A stretch of DNA of 64,000 bases, from NCBI GenBank assembly GCA_029204045.2, contig JAQNDB010000530.1:1-64000 (forward strand), given 5' to 3'. Positions 45,080-56,673 of the stretch are shown in pieces. Under the pieces are notes generated by a model. It did no database searches and was not told the DNA's origin. It saw nothing but the letters and a program-made list of their open reading frames with translations. A program made the translations under genes and the position numbers. Position 1 is the first letter of the stretch; every line of letters starts with the position of its first letter. Source of the stretch: Tillandsia leiboldiana (taxonomy: Eukaryota; Streptophyta; Magnoliopsida; Poales; Bromeliaceae).

Positions 45080-46552
45080 TCAGTTGTCAGAATCTGAGTC
45101 TTCAGAGCTTGTGCAGCCCATCTTAGAGAGTATCTTTCGCATCCGCTTGTCAATTGAATTGATCTTCTTCGTTATTGTAATGTGAGCTGCCGTGGTAATC
45201 TCAAGCTCATTGGTAATTCTTTGTTGTTCCTTCAAAATTTGTTCTTGCTTAACAGATAGTCGCTGTTGTTCCTTGATAATCGATGTCATTGATGCTTCAT
45301 CATCTGTGCTGGGTGCTTGTCGAGATGGTGATGCGTTAGTGTTTGTACTGTGCTTCGTTCCAGATGCAGGAACTGGAGTGACATGCGGCAACTTATGGAG
45401 GGATTTGACAATGGTAGACTCATCTATCATGCTCAGACATTGATGATAAGTTGTTGAAGTAATGTCAACCTGAAATTTCTTTAAAATCCTCATTATAATC
45501 AAGGGAAATGGAATTCTCTCAGTGGGATGAGGATGCTCAACATATCGCGCCATTCTATTCCAGATAATGTACGGAATGTTGATATTCAATGCCGTTGCCT
45601 CTGATGGATGTCCTATAAGATACAAAAACAACAACCGGTCCCATCTCACAACCTTTGTCTGCATATTTGGAAGTATATTGTAACATGTGATGAAGTTTAA
45701 GAAGCGATATTCAAGACGAAGTTCTTTAGACCGAACAGATTTTTCGGTTGATTGTGTTCCCTCGAGACAAATTCCCTCTATAACTTTTTGCCATAATGTG
45801 TTTGTCAAATTTACCCCCTTCAAGTAGTGAACTCCTTTCTTGCTGGCTTCCATTCCCAAAACCTCGCCAATCAATTCTGGAGTAATCTTAAACCTTGTGC
45901 CTTGGATATTCGTGTAGAACTCCATAGGACCGTTCTCAGACTCTCGAAGATGCCGTGCATTAGTATAGAAGGTCCTCACAAGATGCAAACAGTAGCCAAG
46001 AGTTTCTGGGAAACGACATACTTGAATAAGGTTGGCTTGTTCAATCAGAAGACCAAAACCAGGGGAGTGACCTTGCAGAGCCTCAATGTTAACATGCCTT
46101 TCACCAATGCATTCGCGATGTGCAAAGGCTCGAAGACGATCAGTGTTAACGAATACTTCTTCCAAGCGATGTGGGGAGTCAGAAGCTATCGGCGTGTCAA
46201 CATTATTGTCCTGCCGTAGCCCACGACGTCTAGTTATTCTCTTTCTTTTCAAGGAGATGGTTGGTGCTACCACTGATGCTTTTCCTGGTACCTTAGTTGC
46301 CTTTTCTTTTGATTTAACAGACGCCTTTCTCCTTGAACCATCAGACGGTTCTTGTTCATACATTGAGTCATCATCATCCGTCAATGCCGCCCAGTCAATC
46401 TCATGACAATCTACCTCTGTGTCACTGACCTCGACAAATTCACCTTTTTGTTGGAGGTTCTTGGCTCTCTTTAGTTTATTTGTAGGGCGAGTGTGTACCA
46501 TTGAGATCAGGAGAAGGATTAACCAAGAGAAACACATTGAATTAAGTGCCAT
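45080..46552 (-). CDS. Element D ORF3, full length (env-like position, function unknown)
   Basis: 490 residues from ATG at 46552, 31 bp downstream of the predicted splice acceptor; the best copy of ORF3 in the window. Residues 1-18 include a hydrophobic run (CFSWLILLLISM) directly before MVHTRP. Residues 20-140 are basic, then acidic, then basic (KRKRITRRR). Residues about 150-370 form the conserved central block (RFPETLGYC, ITPELIGEVLGM, YNILPNMQTKVVRWDRLLFLYL, IPYIIWNRMARY). Residues 390-490 are Ser/Thr-rich then coiled coil (KEQQRLSVKQEQ) and end in an acidic Ser tail. The central block resembles domains annotated as putative plant transposon protein. No catalytic motif was recognised. Signal peptide versus chance is undecided. 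Confidence 0.8.
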   Translation of the reverse strand: MALNSMCFSWLILLLISMVHTRPTNKLKRAKNLQQKGEFVEVSDTEVDCHEIDWAALTDDDDSMYEQEPSDGSRRKASVKSKEKATKVPGKASVVAPTISLKRKRITRRRGLRQDNNVDTPIASDSPHRLEEVFVNTDRLRAFAHRECIGERHVNIEALQGHSPGFGLLIEQANLIQVCRFPETLGYCLHLVRTFYTNARHLRESENGPMEFYTNIQGTRFKITPELIGEVLGMEASKKGVHYLKGVNLTNTLWQKVIEGICLEGTQSTEKSVRSKELRLEYRFLNFITCYNILPNMQTKVVRWDRLLFLYLIGHPSEATALNINIPYIIWNRMARYVEHPHPTERIPFPLIIMRILKKFQVDITSTTYHQCLSMIDESTIVKSLHKLPHVTPVPASGTKHSTNTNASPSRQAPSTDDEASMTSIIKEQQRLSVKQEQILKEQQRITNELEITTAAHITITKKINSIDKRMRKILSKMGCTSSEDSDSDN

Positions 46553-46582
46553 TGATCAAAGTGCTTGAGTTAAGAAGGTGTC

Positions 46583-46962
46583 CTGTGAAAACCAACTCAA
46601 GAACACAAAAATTCTTAGTTTTCAAAAATTGGAAAAATTGTATCCAAAGAATCATAATCATGTAGAGAGACTAAGAATCAAATTAGTTTTGCAAAAGGAC
46701 TTTTAAAAATAGATCAATTGCATGAATTTCGAAAATCCTTATTATATGCCCTAAAACCGAAATTTTAGAAATCGAAGCCTAAAAATCCGTTAATCAGGAG
46801 AAAACCTAGCATATAATCAAAACTAAACAACCCAGAGTTCTTATTTCAAAAGAAATTTGATCAAAAAACATCCACAAACAAAATCGATCCAAGAATTTCG
46901 TACGTTTGAGGAGGAAAAGAGAAAAACGGTGAAAAACCGAGATTTTGATCAATAAAACTTAC
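46583..46962 (-). other. Predicted intron in ORF3 5' UTR (element D)
   Basis: 380 bp between donor CAA/GTAAGT (GT at 46962-46961) and acceptor TTCACAG/GACACC (last base 46583), matching A and B. Confidence 0.55.
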
Positions 46963-47080
46963 TTGGAACTGAAGAACTTGAGTTAGAAAGCTTCCAAGGA
47001 GGATGAAATCTAGAGAGAAGCGCTCTGGAAACTTTTGAACAAAAGATTGGAGTAAAGAAATCAAAAACCCCTTTCGTTCC

Positions 47081-47247
47081 TTATAAAACCTAGCCGCGAT
47101 CCGGATCAGTTCATAACTGCGATCCGGATCGGCTACCCGCAGTGAGAAACTGCGTTCGGGATCCGGATCGGCAGATACAATCCGGATCAACAGCCAGCAG
47201 AAGAATTCCTGCGTTCGGGATCCGGATCATCTACCCCGATCCGGATC
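47081..47247 (-). promoter_or_regulatory. Internal promoter-like module upstream of ORF3 (element D)
   Basis: Three pairs of GATCCGGATC-type palindromes (47098-47247), then on the minus strand a TATA-like TTTTATAAGG (47081-47088). Confidence 0.55.
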
Positions 47248-48189
47248 GGCCCCAACTTTTTCTTTAGAAAATTTCAGAGAAATTCAGGAAGATCCAGAAA
47301 AAGACTGTAAGCACAAATGTGTATCAACTTTAAACAAAAATCATCGTTTCATACAACAAGAATTAGATTATGCCAAATCTATCAATAATATCCAAAAATG
47401 AAACGAAAATTTACAAAAATTAAATCCCTTAAAGTTGAACACCTTCAATCACATCTAACTTGATCTTATGAGTAATGCCTTTATCAAATCATCAATTCAG
47501 TAAAGAAAATGAAATACAAAGATCAATAGATGTTTGAAATCCCAAATATGGTAGATAATATTTCTAGACAATCTGTTGAAGAGAGTGGCTCTTTGAGCAT
47601 CTTTCTTTAAAATCCCACCTTATACCAACCTTGAAATTTGACAGAGTCAAGTATTTCAACATGCATTTTACTTAATCAAAAATTTGAACAACCATGCTTG
47701 GTATACATGTGGTAGCTGCACACAATACTCGGACGACCGAGGTGGTAGCTCTTTCCTCCATGTGGTGGTAGTTTTCACACTCCTCATTGGGATGTAACTC
47801 TTTCCACATCTTTTGAGCATTTTACATTATCTTTGACTCCCCCTCAATTGGCTATCAATTATTTAAGATATAAAGTATTCAACCAAATATTGATCTCGAT
47901 TTCATACTCGACTAAGCAGTCAAATAAGATAATGACTATACCAAGAGATCATAGAGAGAGAGAAATTGACTTTGATCACTTTAGAAGATGATTTAATTAA
48001 CATAAATGATCATTGCAACAGTGAAATATTATGATGGCAAAAGCATAATAAATTTCTAAATGTGCGAAAAGATGCAATTAAAGTCAATTATGATCTATGC
48101 TCAATTAATGTCCTATGTACAAACATAGATAAAGAACAAAACAAAAACAAATACAAAACCTATCCTAAGCAAAGATTTCAAAAAGAAGA
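47248..48189 (-). other. Element D spacer between pol and ORF3 module
   Basis: No gene is seen. Contains the internal polypurine-like tract on the minus strand (47835-47847) and the conserved AGCTACCAC repeats. Confidence 0.6.
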
Positions 48190-50710
48190 TTATTTCAAGG
48201 AAAGCATCCCAATTGCTTTTCGTAAATGAATAAAACGTTTTTGATCCAAAGGTTTTGTTAGAATGTCAGCTAATTGATCCTCAGTTGAAATATATGAAAG
48301 TTGAAGAGTATTTGATTCAACTAGCTCTCTAAGAAAATGATATCTAAGTTCAATATGTTTTGTTCTAGAGTGCAACACAGGGTTTTTAGAAATGTTAATG
48401 GCACTTGTGTTGTCACAAAGAATTGTTACCGAAGATGCTGAAATGCGGAAGTCACTCAATACGCTTTTCATCCAAATGAGTTGAGTTGAGCAACTTCCAG
48501 CTGAAATGTATTCCGCTTCGGCAGTCGAGAGTGCTATGCAATTCTGCTTTTTACTGTGCTATGCAACAAGGCAATGGCCAAGATAGAAGCATGCACCACT
48601 CGTGCTTTTCCGATCATCCACTGATCCTGCCCAATCGGCATCTGAGTATCCAACAATGTCCAGACTTGTTCCCATAGGATACCAAATTCCGAAATTAATT
48701 GATCCTTTGATGTACCGGATGATCCGTTTCACCGCTTTCAGGTGAACCTCCTTTGGTGCTGATTGATATCTCGCGCAAATCCCAACACTAAAGGATATAT
48801 CCGGGCGACTAGCCGTGAGGTAAAGTAGACTTCCAATCATACTTCTATACAGTTTCTCGTCTACATTCTCACTATGTGATTCACTTCCAAGTCCCTTGTG
48901 GCTAGTTCCCATTGGAGTTGGAAAATCTTTACAATTTTCTAGATCAAACTTTTTGACCAACTCCAGTGCATACTTGGATTGACTCAAGTGAATACCTTCA
49001 TCATTTTGTTTAATTTGCAATCCAAGGAAGTAAGACAGTTCGCCCATCATGGACATCTCAAATTCGCTTTCCATGGTCTCCGCGAATTTAGAAGCATCAT
49101 TATCTTTTGTTGCACCAAATACAATGTCATCGACATAGATTTGGGCTACAATGAAATTATTTTGATAATGCTTCACAAAGAGAGTCCTGTCAGCTCCCCC
49201 TCGAGTATAGCCCTTCTCCAAAAGGTGCTTTGTTAACCTTTCGTACCATGCTCGCGGTGCTTGTTTCAGACCGTAAAGAGCCTTTTTCAAACGAAAAACA
49301 TGGTTAGGTTGTTTATGATCTACAAAACCTTTCGGTTGAGCTACATAAACTTCCTCATTTAAAAACCCATTTAGAAATGCGCTCTTGACGTCCATTTGAA
49401 ATAATTTGATTTTAAAATGACAAGCAATAGCAAACAATATACGAATGGACTCGAGTCTAGCTACAGGGGCGAAAGTTTCGTCAAAGTCTATACCTTCTAC
49501 TTGAGAGTAGCCTTGAGCAACTAGTCGTGCCTTGTTCCTGATGATAGTACCATCTTCATCTTTCTTGTTCTTGAAGATCCATTTGGTACCTATCACATTA
49601 TGTTGCTTTGGAGGCTTCGTTAATTCCCAGACTTTGTTTCGCTCAAATTGATGGAGCTCTTCCTGCATTGCTTTAATCCAGTAGTCATCCTGAAGAGCTT
49701 CATCTATTGTCTTTGGTTCAATTAAAGATACGTAGCAAGCAAATCCGCAAACCAACTGCCTTCGAGTTCTAACTCCTTCTTGTGGATCTCCAATGATGTT
49801 CGATTCCGGATGATCCTTGGAGATTCGTAGCGTTTGTTGAAACGGAGTACTCGGAGGTACACGAGATGATTCCTGCACATCAGATAAACTAGAAGAACCA
49901 TTAGATGCATCATTAATATTGGAAGTATTATTATGAGAAGATGCACTAGCAGGAGAATCATCATCTAGAGAGATATCGAGGGTAGATTTTTCAGATTCAA
50001 AATGAGAAGCTTCATCTACTTTAACATTTATAGATTCTACGATCGTCTTAGATTCAATGTTAAATACTCGATATGCTCTGCTATTCGTAGAATAACCCAA
50101 AAAGATCCCTTCATCACTTCGAGAGTCGAACTTTCCAAGATTTTCACGGTCACGTAAGATGTAACATCGACTCCCGAAGATACGAAAGTACTTGATATCC
50201 GGTTTTCTACTAAACCACAGCTCATATGGTGTATTCAAGGTTCCTGGGCGCAAATACACTCTGTTAATGACATAGACAGCGGTGTTCACAGCTTCAGCCC
50301 AAAAATGAAGCGGTAATTTCCGGCTATGAAGCATCACACGCGCCATCTCTTGAACAACCCTGTTTTTGCGCTCAACAACACCATTCTGCTGAGGTGTATA
50401 GGGTGCCGAGAATTCATGTTTAATGCCATTTGAAGTACAAAAGTCAATGAATTTTGAATTTATGAATTCTCCACCCCTATCACTTCTAACACGAATGATC
50501 TTTTCATTCTTTTCAATCATAATACGATGGCAAATCTCATGAAAAGAGTCAAACGTATCAGCTTTCTCTCTCAAAAATGCTACCCAAGAAAACCGAGAGA
50601 AATCATCAACCAATAAAAAGATGTATCATTTACCTCCCAAAGATGGTTGACGGGTCGGCCAAAAGAAAAAGAAGAAAAGAAAATAGTCTACACAAACTAT
50701 ACAAGATTTA
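48190..50710 (-). pseudogene. Element D pol: integrase core, reverse transcriptase, RNase H; no protease
   Basis: Readable from the integrase core (VDDFSRFSWVAFL) through RSDRGGEF, NGVVERKNR, reverse transcriptase (YVDDIVFG) and RNase H to the end at 48190. The frame has a TGA in place of the Trp codon of the GGKWYIF block (50626-50628) and a TAG in place of Trp in LVAWHSKK (48559-48561). Protease and the integrase zinc finger are missing; about 60 bp of unrelated filler (about 50645-50722) joins gag to the rest. Confidence 0.88.
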
Positions 50711-50722
50711 ATCGTAGAACGA

Positions 50723-52744
50723 TTAAGGACAAGGAGGGGTTTCACCTTTGCATACCCAAACCTTTTGAGTTTTGGAGTATGTTGGTAAAGGTTGAGAGAT
50801 TCTCCTTGAAGACGACGTCTTGTATGATTGATCTTTTTCTTTTGTCATCGTCTTGTTTGAGGTGCTACCAATGTTCTTTCCTTTTGAAAAATCCTTCCTT
50901 GAATTCCGGGAAGTGAGCTTATTGGTAGCAATTGCAAGATGTGGTTGATTTGTTCTTTGAGCTCCAATCTCGCAATTTCTTTCGATGTGCCCTGCAAAAT
51001 TACAACGAAAACATACCTTTGAGCTTGACGATTCCGAAGAGGATGAGGTAGGTTTGTTGTCGTTGTTTGTCTTGAATTCCGATGTCGGAGGAGGAGATAC
51101 CGACTGAGGCACAAAGACTGTCCCACTCGAACTTGGACTGTTTCCAGTTTGAGTGTACCCGAGGCCGAACCGATTTGTTTGACCAAGACCAAGGAGTTTA
51201 TCCAACTTACTCCTTCCTAAAGAGAATTGCTGTAAGTCATCCTTGAGTTGGAGAATGGTCTCTGTCATTTCCCGTCTTTCCTGTCGGCCCTCGCCATAGA
51301 GCTTCAAGAAGTAGTTTGCTTTGTTCACCATATCTATATAGTTCTTCTCGAGCTGCTCATTGGACTCTTGAAGGGAAACATTTGCTTTTATCAAACTATC
51401 CCTTTCCACTTCAAGATCGGTCGAGAGAGAAGTTACCCTTTTTACTTCTTCTTCGAGATCCTGCAATCTCCCTCTCAACCCCTTGTTTTGCTTAGCCGGT
51501 TTCTTTAAATCCCGTAAAGATCTGTGATAGGCTAGAGCAAACTCTTCACCTTCCGAATCATCCGATTCATTGTCCATTGCATTCTTTTCAAAAGTGGAGT
51601 TGGACAATGATTCAGACGTACTTGCCATAAAGCACATGAATGGTGAAGATGTGGACGCGTGGAATGCCGTGGAGCTCTTTTCTTCATCACTTGAAGACGA
51701 CTCATTTGACGTTGAGTTGTCATCCCAAGTGACGACTTGCATCGCCTTCTTCTTTGCCGGATACTTGTTAGGACACTCCGTTGCAATGTGGCCGTAGCCT
51801 CGACATTTGAAGCATTGCAGTTGTCCTTCTGAACTTTTCTTATCCTTTGAGAAGTTCTCCTGCTTTCTTGACTTGTGACTTGGAGTACCCTTGCCTTTGT
51901 TCCACTTTCTGAAGGATGGAGATTTGTTTGAATTACCCCTTCGAAAGTTGCGGCGAAAATTCCTTGTCAAGAGAGCGAGCTGCTTCTCAAATTCCTCCAT
52001 AGAAAGGTTCTCGTCATCGTCCGAGGAGGATGTATCCGCGTCTTCTTCCTTAGTTGTTTTCAACGCATAACCTGAAGACTTAGAAGTGGATGCTTTTCCA
52101 GAAGAATTGTTAGTATTAAAAGTCATTTCATATGTTTGTAATGAACCAACTAATTCTTCTACACGTATTTCGTCCGGGTGTTTAATAGTTTCAATGGCAG
52201 TAACCTTTGGGCGAAATCGTTCAGGAAGAGTTCTTAAGATTTTTCTTACAATCTTAAATTCTGGAATCTTCTCTCCCAGATTAGCACATGAGTTTACGAT
52301 GTCTTGCAATCGTGTATAGTAGTCCGTGAAAGATTCATTTTCTGCCATCAAAATAGAGTCAAACTTGCTCGTAAGCATCTGCAGTTTCTGAATCTTCACG
52401 AGGTTAGTTCCCTCATGTGTAACCTGGAGAACATCCCAGATTTCTTTCGCAGTCTCACATGCCGAGATGCGAGAGAATTCAGTTTGAGATAAGGCATTAA
52501 AAATAGCATTAATTCCCTTGCCATTGTAAGAAGATAACTCAAACTCTTCCTTGGTCCATTTCGACCTAGGTTTTAAGGTGTGAACATCAGAGATAAGTTC
52601 AGTTGGATTAGTCCATCCCGATTCAATAGAATGCCACACCCTTTCGTCGATGGAAGATAAAAAGGCTTTCATCCGTACTTTCCAGTACGCATAATTTGTT
52701 CCATCAAAGAAAGGGGGTCGATTGATGTTTCCACCTTCAACCAT
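50723..52744 (-). CDS. Element D Gag
   Basis: 673 residues from ATG at 52744. SIRE-type N-terminus (RPPFFDGTNYAYWKVRMKAF), Lys/Arg-rich linker, first CCHC knuckle (CFKCRGYGHIATEC), acidic Ser stretch, long coiled coil, second knuckle (CFRCNFAGHIERNC). It stops at the deletion that removed the protease. The first half is A/B-like, whereas the coiled coil (RGRLQDLEEEVKR, EKNYIDMVNKANYF) is E-like, so the gene looks mosaic. Gag alone is complete enough to form particles. Confidence 0.85.
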   Translation of the reverse strand: MVEGGNINRPPFFDGTNYAYWKVRMKAFLSSIDERVWHSIESGWTNPTELISDVHTLKPRSKWTKEEFELSSYNGKGINAIFNALSQTEFSRISACETAKEIWDVLQVTHEGTNLVKIQKLQMLTSKFDSILMAENESFTDYYTRLQDIVNSCANLGEKIPEFKIVRKILRTLPERFRPKVTAIETIKHPDEIRVEELVGSLQTYEMTFNTNNSSGKASTSKSSGYALKTTKEEDADTSSSDDDENLSMEEFEKQLALLTRNFRRNFRRGNSNKSPSFRKWNKGKGTPSHKSRKQENFSKDKKSSEGQLQCFKCRGYGHIATECPNKYPAKKKAMQVVTWDDNSTSNESSSSDEEKSSTAFHASTSSPFMCFMASTSESLSNSTFEKNAMDNESDDSEGEEFALAYHRSLRDLKKPAKQNKGLRGRLQDLEEEVKRVTSLSTDLEVERDSLIKANVSLQESNEQLEKNYIDMVNKANYFLKLYGEGRQERREMTETILQLKDDLQQFSLGRSKLDKLLGLGQTNRFGLGYTQTGNSPSSSGTVFVPQSVSPPPTSEFKTNNDNKPTSSSSESSSSKVCFRCNFAGHIERNCEIGAQRTNQPHLAIATNKLTSRNSRKDFSKGKNIGSTSNKTMTKEKDQSYKTSSSRRISQPLPTYSKTQKVWVCKGETPPCP

Positions 52745-52763
52745 TGTTCACAACCCTATTCCC

Positions 52764-52775
52764 GCTCTGATACCA
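52764..52775 (-). other. Element D primer-binding site (tRNA-iMet type)
   Basis: TGGTATCAGAGC on the minus strand, two bases after the 5' LTR. Confidence 0.9.
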
Positions 52776-52777
52776 CT

Positions 52778-54117
52778 TGTTGGGTCGTATATAATACGGA
52801 TCTAAATAGGGGAAGAAACACCTAGAGGGGGGTGAATAGGTGTAAACGTATAAACACTCAAAAATCGTTGCGATAAAAAACCCAATGCGGAAATGAAAAT
52901 AACTCGCAAGATTTTTACGTGGAAAACTCCATCACCGGAGTAAAAAAAACCACGGGACCGATAACACGGCAGAAATCCACTAGAATTCAAACACGTACAA
53001 GGTGATTTACCGTACACACTTACGACTCAACCTTTTCCATACGCTCCTAGAGGATCTTCTCCGCTCGCTCCAGACGCTTCTCGAATCCACGATCTGCGCC
53101 CAACGCCGAATCCACGGCGTCCAACGTCGAATCCACGACGTCCGACCGAATCCACGGTCTTCACCCAATAGCACCCTTCGAATCCACGAACGTGCCTCGC
53201 TCCGAATCCACGAGAGCGAATGAACCTTGAATCCACAAGGACACGCGAATCCACGCGCCGATTTTGGGGTAATCGTTGTTTTTTGGGTGGTGATGATCCG
53301 CCGAATACTTAGATCAAAGATAGATCGGAAATACCATCTAAGTATTCATTAGTTTGATTCAACTCAGGATGTGAGTATGAAAACCTAGAATCAAACTAAT
53401 CAATATAGATGAAGAAACATAGAGTATTCTCTAATGATTTCCTTTCTTCTCTATATGTGGATCTATAGCCGTATAAGATGATATATGAAAATGACGGCTA
53501 TGTGGATTGACCCTAGAAAGAAAGACATAGGGTCTATTTATAGGTTAGAAACCCTAGGAAGGAGATAAGAATCAAAAACCTGCCATTTCTGGAATTTTAC
53601 GGACGGCGATCCGGATCGTGATAACTGAGATCCGGATCGTCATAACGAAACAGCCAATTCCAGAAAAACGAAGGTTCGGGATCCGGATCATGTAACTACG
53701 ATCCGGATCGTTCATACAGTTCACCAAACATCAACGTTCGGGATCCGGATTGCGAAGCAAGATCCGGATCGTTCAAGGTAGATGGTAAACTCAACGTTCG
53801 GGATCCGGATCAAGAGACTACGATCCGGATTGCGACGAAGTATGAACGAACCACCTTCGGGATCCGGATCGAACAGCCTGATCCGGATCCTGAACATGTC
53901 CCAAGTCCAGTTTTTTGATTTTTATGCAATGAAAGATTCTTCCAAGTGTTTCTACACTACAAGAAGTATTCGGATCACACAAATTCTTTAGTTAAACATA
54001 CCTGATCCTTTTGAATTCTTCTTTCTTGTGATTGAGTTAAATGATTCAACTTTCTTCACCTTCAATCTTCAAGACTTGAGACTTTCACGAAACTACGCCA
54101 ACTCAAATTCCGTAACA
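52778..54117 (-). repeat. Element D 5' LTR
   Basis: 1340 bp. Minus-strand order: palindrome pairs 53608-53889, TATA 53535-53542, hairpin array 53075-53257. Nearly identical to 42892-44231. Confidence 0.92.
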
Positions 54118-54447
54118 CGGACCTCAAAGCTGGGAATCCTAGCTGTGCGTTGAAGGTCTGGACCTTCCCTTCAGGGTCCGAACCCCGAAGCCCAAAACTC
54201 AAATTTTTAGGTTTTTCCGAAAATTCTTGTTTTGCTCTGGTTCGCTCCGGAAACCTTCTAAAACCTTCCGGAACCTCACCAAAATATCCGAAGGGCATCG
54301 AACACCCTTCCACACACTAGAACTCAGCAATTCGCTAAAATTCAGTGTACTACAGTTACGAGCATATTTTGACACTCCAGTGTGAATGAGTGCCAAGATA
54401 CTTTAAACTCATTCATGGCAAGTTGGAGAAGGTTCCATGCATAAGTT
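54118..54447 (-). repeat. U3 part of the host LTR-like sequence (minus strand)
   Basis: No gene is seen. Continues the palindrome array (GGTCTGGACC and GGGTCCGAACC) and then, on the minus strand, matches the start of the sequence at 61580 onward (GTAGTACACTGAA, CTTCCGGAAGG, GGTTTCCGG). It is thus a divergent copy of that LTR family with GGTCCGGACC in place of GATCCGGATC. Confidence 0.55.
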
Positions 54448-55333
54448 GTGGCACACCCCGGGGTCGAAACTGCGACCCGGGCCCGCCAACAAATCCGCCG
54501 CCCATACGGAAAACCCCGTATAGGTGATGCGTCTAACCTGCAAAAAGAAGGATACTAAAGTTATACAAATATCAGAGCTGAAAAGTAAACTACTGAAATA
54601 AATATATACAACTCCTCAAATAGCACATGCTAGGTCCTCACAATACATAAGTCTCTCTAAAAACTAAAACTCTCAAAAGTAAAATGTAATGATACAATCC
54701 CAAAATCACTGACAGTACTAGTACATCACCAAAAGGGTACATCTACTGTCGCTAGAAGAAGACTGGTAGGGATCTAGCTCGCGACTCCCTTACCTCGATC
54801 AGCAGGATCAGCAACTGGAGCAGCAGGAACAGGAGTAGAGGCCCCTGGGGAAAGGTCACCACGGCGGGTGTGAGAACTACATCCCACAGTAGTTCTCAGT
54901 GGGTACCGCCAACAAGCCCGACGGTCTGCCCACTAAGTCTACTAGAGGCATAAAGTAACAAATGCAATACTGAAAGGAAAAGAGATGGAAAATAACTCTA
55001 CAGCTACTATGGCTCTATCTAAATGCTCAAGGAGTGATACAGATGGAAACATGATGCATCTACTATCTCTCAAATACAATCACCCAATCTACACTGACTG
55101 CCACATAGGGTCCAGTCAAACCTGCGCCCACCTACAGCCGTTACATCCATGGAGGACCGGACTTACGTAGGGCGTCCGTGACTGCCAAAACTGGCCCAGC
55201 CAGAGGGACTGCATCGACAAGTCACGATAGCAAAGTAACAGGCCCAGCTCCGGAGTGGCACTCGAGGGGCGCGACCCCACCGAGGAAAGTATCAGCGCAT
55301 CTCTGTCGAGCTCAATATGGCTCATGCAGGCTA
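54448..55333 (-). repeat. LTR-like sequence related to 34842-38656, cut by element E
   Basis: TGTGGCACACCCCGGGGTCG matches the left end at 34842, and the following 850 bp match in order (GGGATCTAGCTCGCGACTCCC, GTAGTTCTCAGTGGGTACCG, GACTTACGTAGGGCGTCC). The match ends at ATGCAGGCTA where element E begins. No gene seen. Confidence 0.55.
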
Positions 55334-56640
55334 TGTTACGGATTTTGAGTTGGCGTATTTCGTGAATTCGGTTAAGTCTTGAAGATTGAAGATAAAGAAA
55401 GTTGGATCATATAACTCAATCTCAAGAAAGAAGAATTCAAAAGGATCAGGTATGTTTAACTAATTATTTTTGGTGATCCGAATATTTCTTATAGTGTAGA
55501 AACACTTGGATGAATTTCTAATTACATAAAAATCAAAAACTGGACATGGGACATGTTCAGGATCCGGATCAGACTTTCCAATCCGGATCCCGAAGGGTGT
55601 TCGTTCATACACCAGTTCAATCCGGATCGTAGCCTCCATTGATCCGGATCCCGAACACTGATTTTACCATGTTTTATGATCGATCCGGATCAGGCTTTGC
55701 AATCCGGATCCCGAACGTTGGTGTTTGGTGAAATCATATGAACGATCCGGATAAGGCACTTCGATCCGGATCTCGAACCTTGGTTTTTCTGGAAACTGTT
55801 TGTCTCGCTACTGCAATCCGGATCGCCGAAGTCCGATCCGGATCACCGTCCTGAAAAATTCGAGAAAAGGTTAGTTTTTGATTCTTATCCTCTTCCAATG
55901 GTTTCTAACCTATAAATAGACACTTTAATTCATCTTTTAGGGTAACCCACGAAAAAGGGAAAAAGACGACCGAATTAGATAGATCCACATATAGAGAAGA
56001 AAGGAAATCATTAGATTTATTCTTATGTTTCTTCATCTATATTGATTGATTTGATTCTAGGTTTTCATACTCACATTTTGAGTAGAATCAAATCAATGAA
56101 TACTTAGATGGTATTTCCGATCTATTTCTAATCTAAGTATTCGACGGATCATCACCACCCAAAAACAACGATTTTCCCAAAATCGGCGCGTGGACTCGCG
56201 TGGCCTTGTGGATTCAAGGTGCTACCGCTCTCGTGGATTCGGAGCGAGGTACGTTCGTGGATTCGAAGCGTGCTACTGGGTGAAGACCGTGGATTTGGTC
56301 GGACGTCGTGGATTCGGCGTTGGACGCAAATCGTGGATTCGAGAAGCGTCGTGGAGCGAGCGGAGAAGATCAACTAGGAGCGTATGGAAAAGGTTGAGTC
56401 GTCTGTGAGTACGGTATATCACCTTGTACGTGTTTAATTCTAGTGGATTTCACCGTGTTATCGGTCCCGTGGTTTTTTACTCCGGTTTGGAGTTTTCCAC
56501 GTAAAAATCTCTGCGTGTTATTTATTTTTCCGCATTGGGTTTTATATCGCAAAGATTTTTGAGTGTTTATTGTTTACACCTATTCACCCCCCTCTAGGTG
56601 TTTTTTCCCCTATTTAGATCATATTATACATGACCCAACA
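55334..56640 (+). repeat. Element E 5' LTR
   Basis: 1307 bp, TGTTACGG to CCCAACA. Palindrome pairs 55561-55844, TATA 55911-55918, hairpin array 56187-56348, donor-like GTGAGT 56405-56410. The left target would be GGCTA, but the right side is lost. Confidence 0.88.
56187..56348 (+). repeat. Constant-loop hairpin array of element E (seven units)
   Basis: The same TGGATT loops on a diverged sequence. Units 6 and 7 are fused, giving ACGTCG/CGGCGT, which still pairs through one G-T wobble. Unit 4 is changed on both sides (GTACG/CGTGC) and still pairs. Unit 1 has loop TGGACT. Confidence 0.8.
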
Positions 56641-56642
56641 AG

Positions 56643-56654
56643 TGGTATCAGAGC
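56643..56654 (+). other. Element E primer-binding site (tRNA-iMet type)
   Basis: TGGTATCAGAGC two bases after the LTR; gag ATG at 56674. Confidence 0.9.
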
Positions 56655-56673
56655 GGGAATAGGGTTGTAAACA

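Larger units (their letters stand above)
42892..54117 (-). mobile_element. Element D: Sirevirus-like copia, protease-less, very recent insertion
   Basis: LTRs 42892-44231 and 52778-54117 are both 1340 bp and differ at only one site that I noticed (near 43106/52987). The target duplication CGGAC is at 42887-42891 and 54118-54122. The minus strand carries PBS, gag, a pol lacking protease, ORF3 with its promoter-like module and intron, and polypurine tracts. Pol also has nonsense codons. Such an element could hardly have moved using its own enzymes. Confidence 0.92.
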
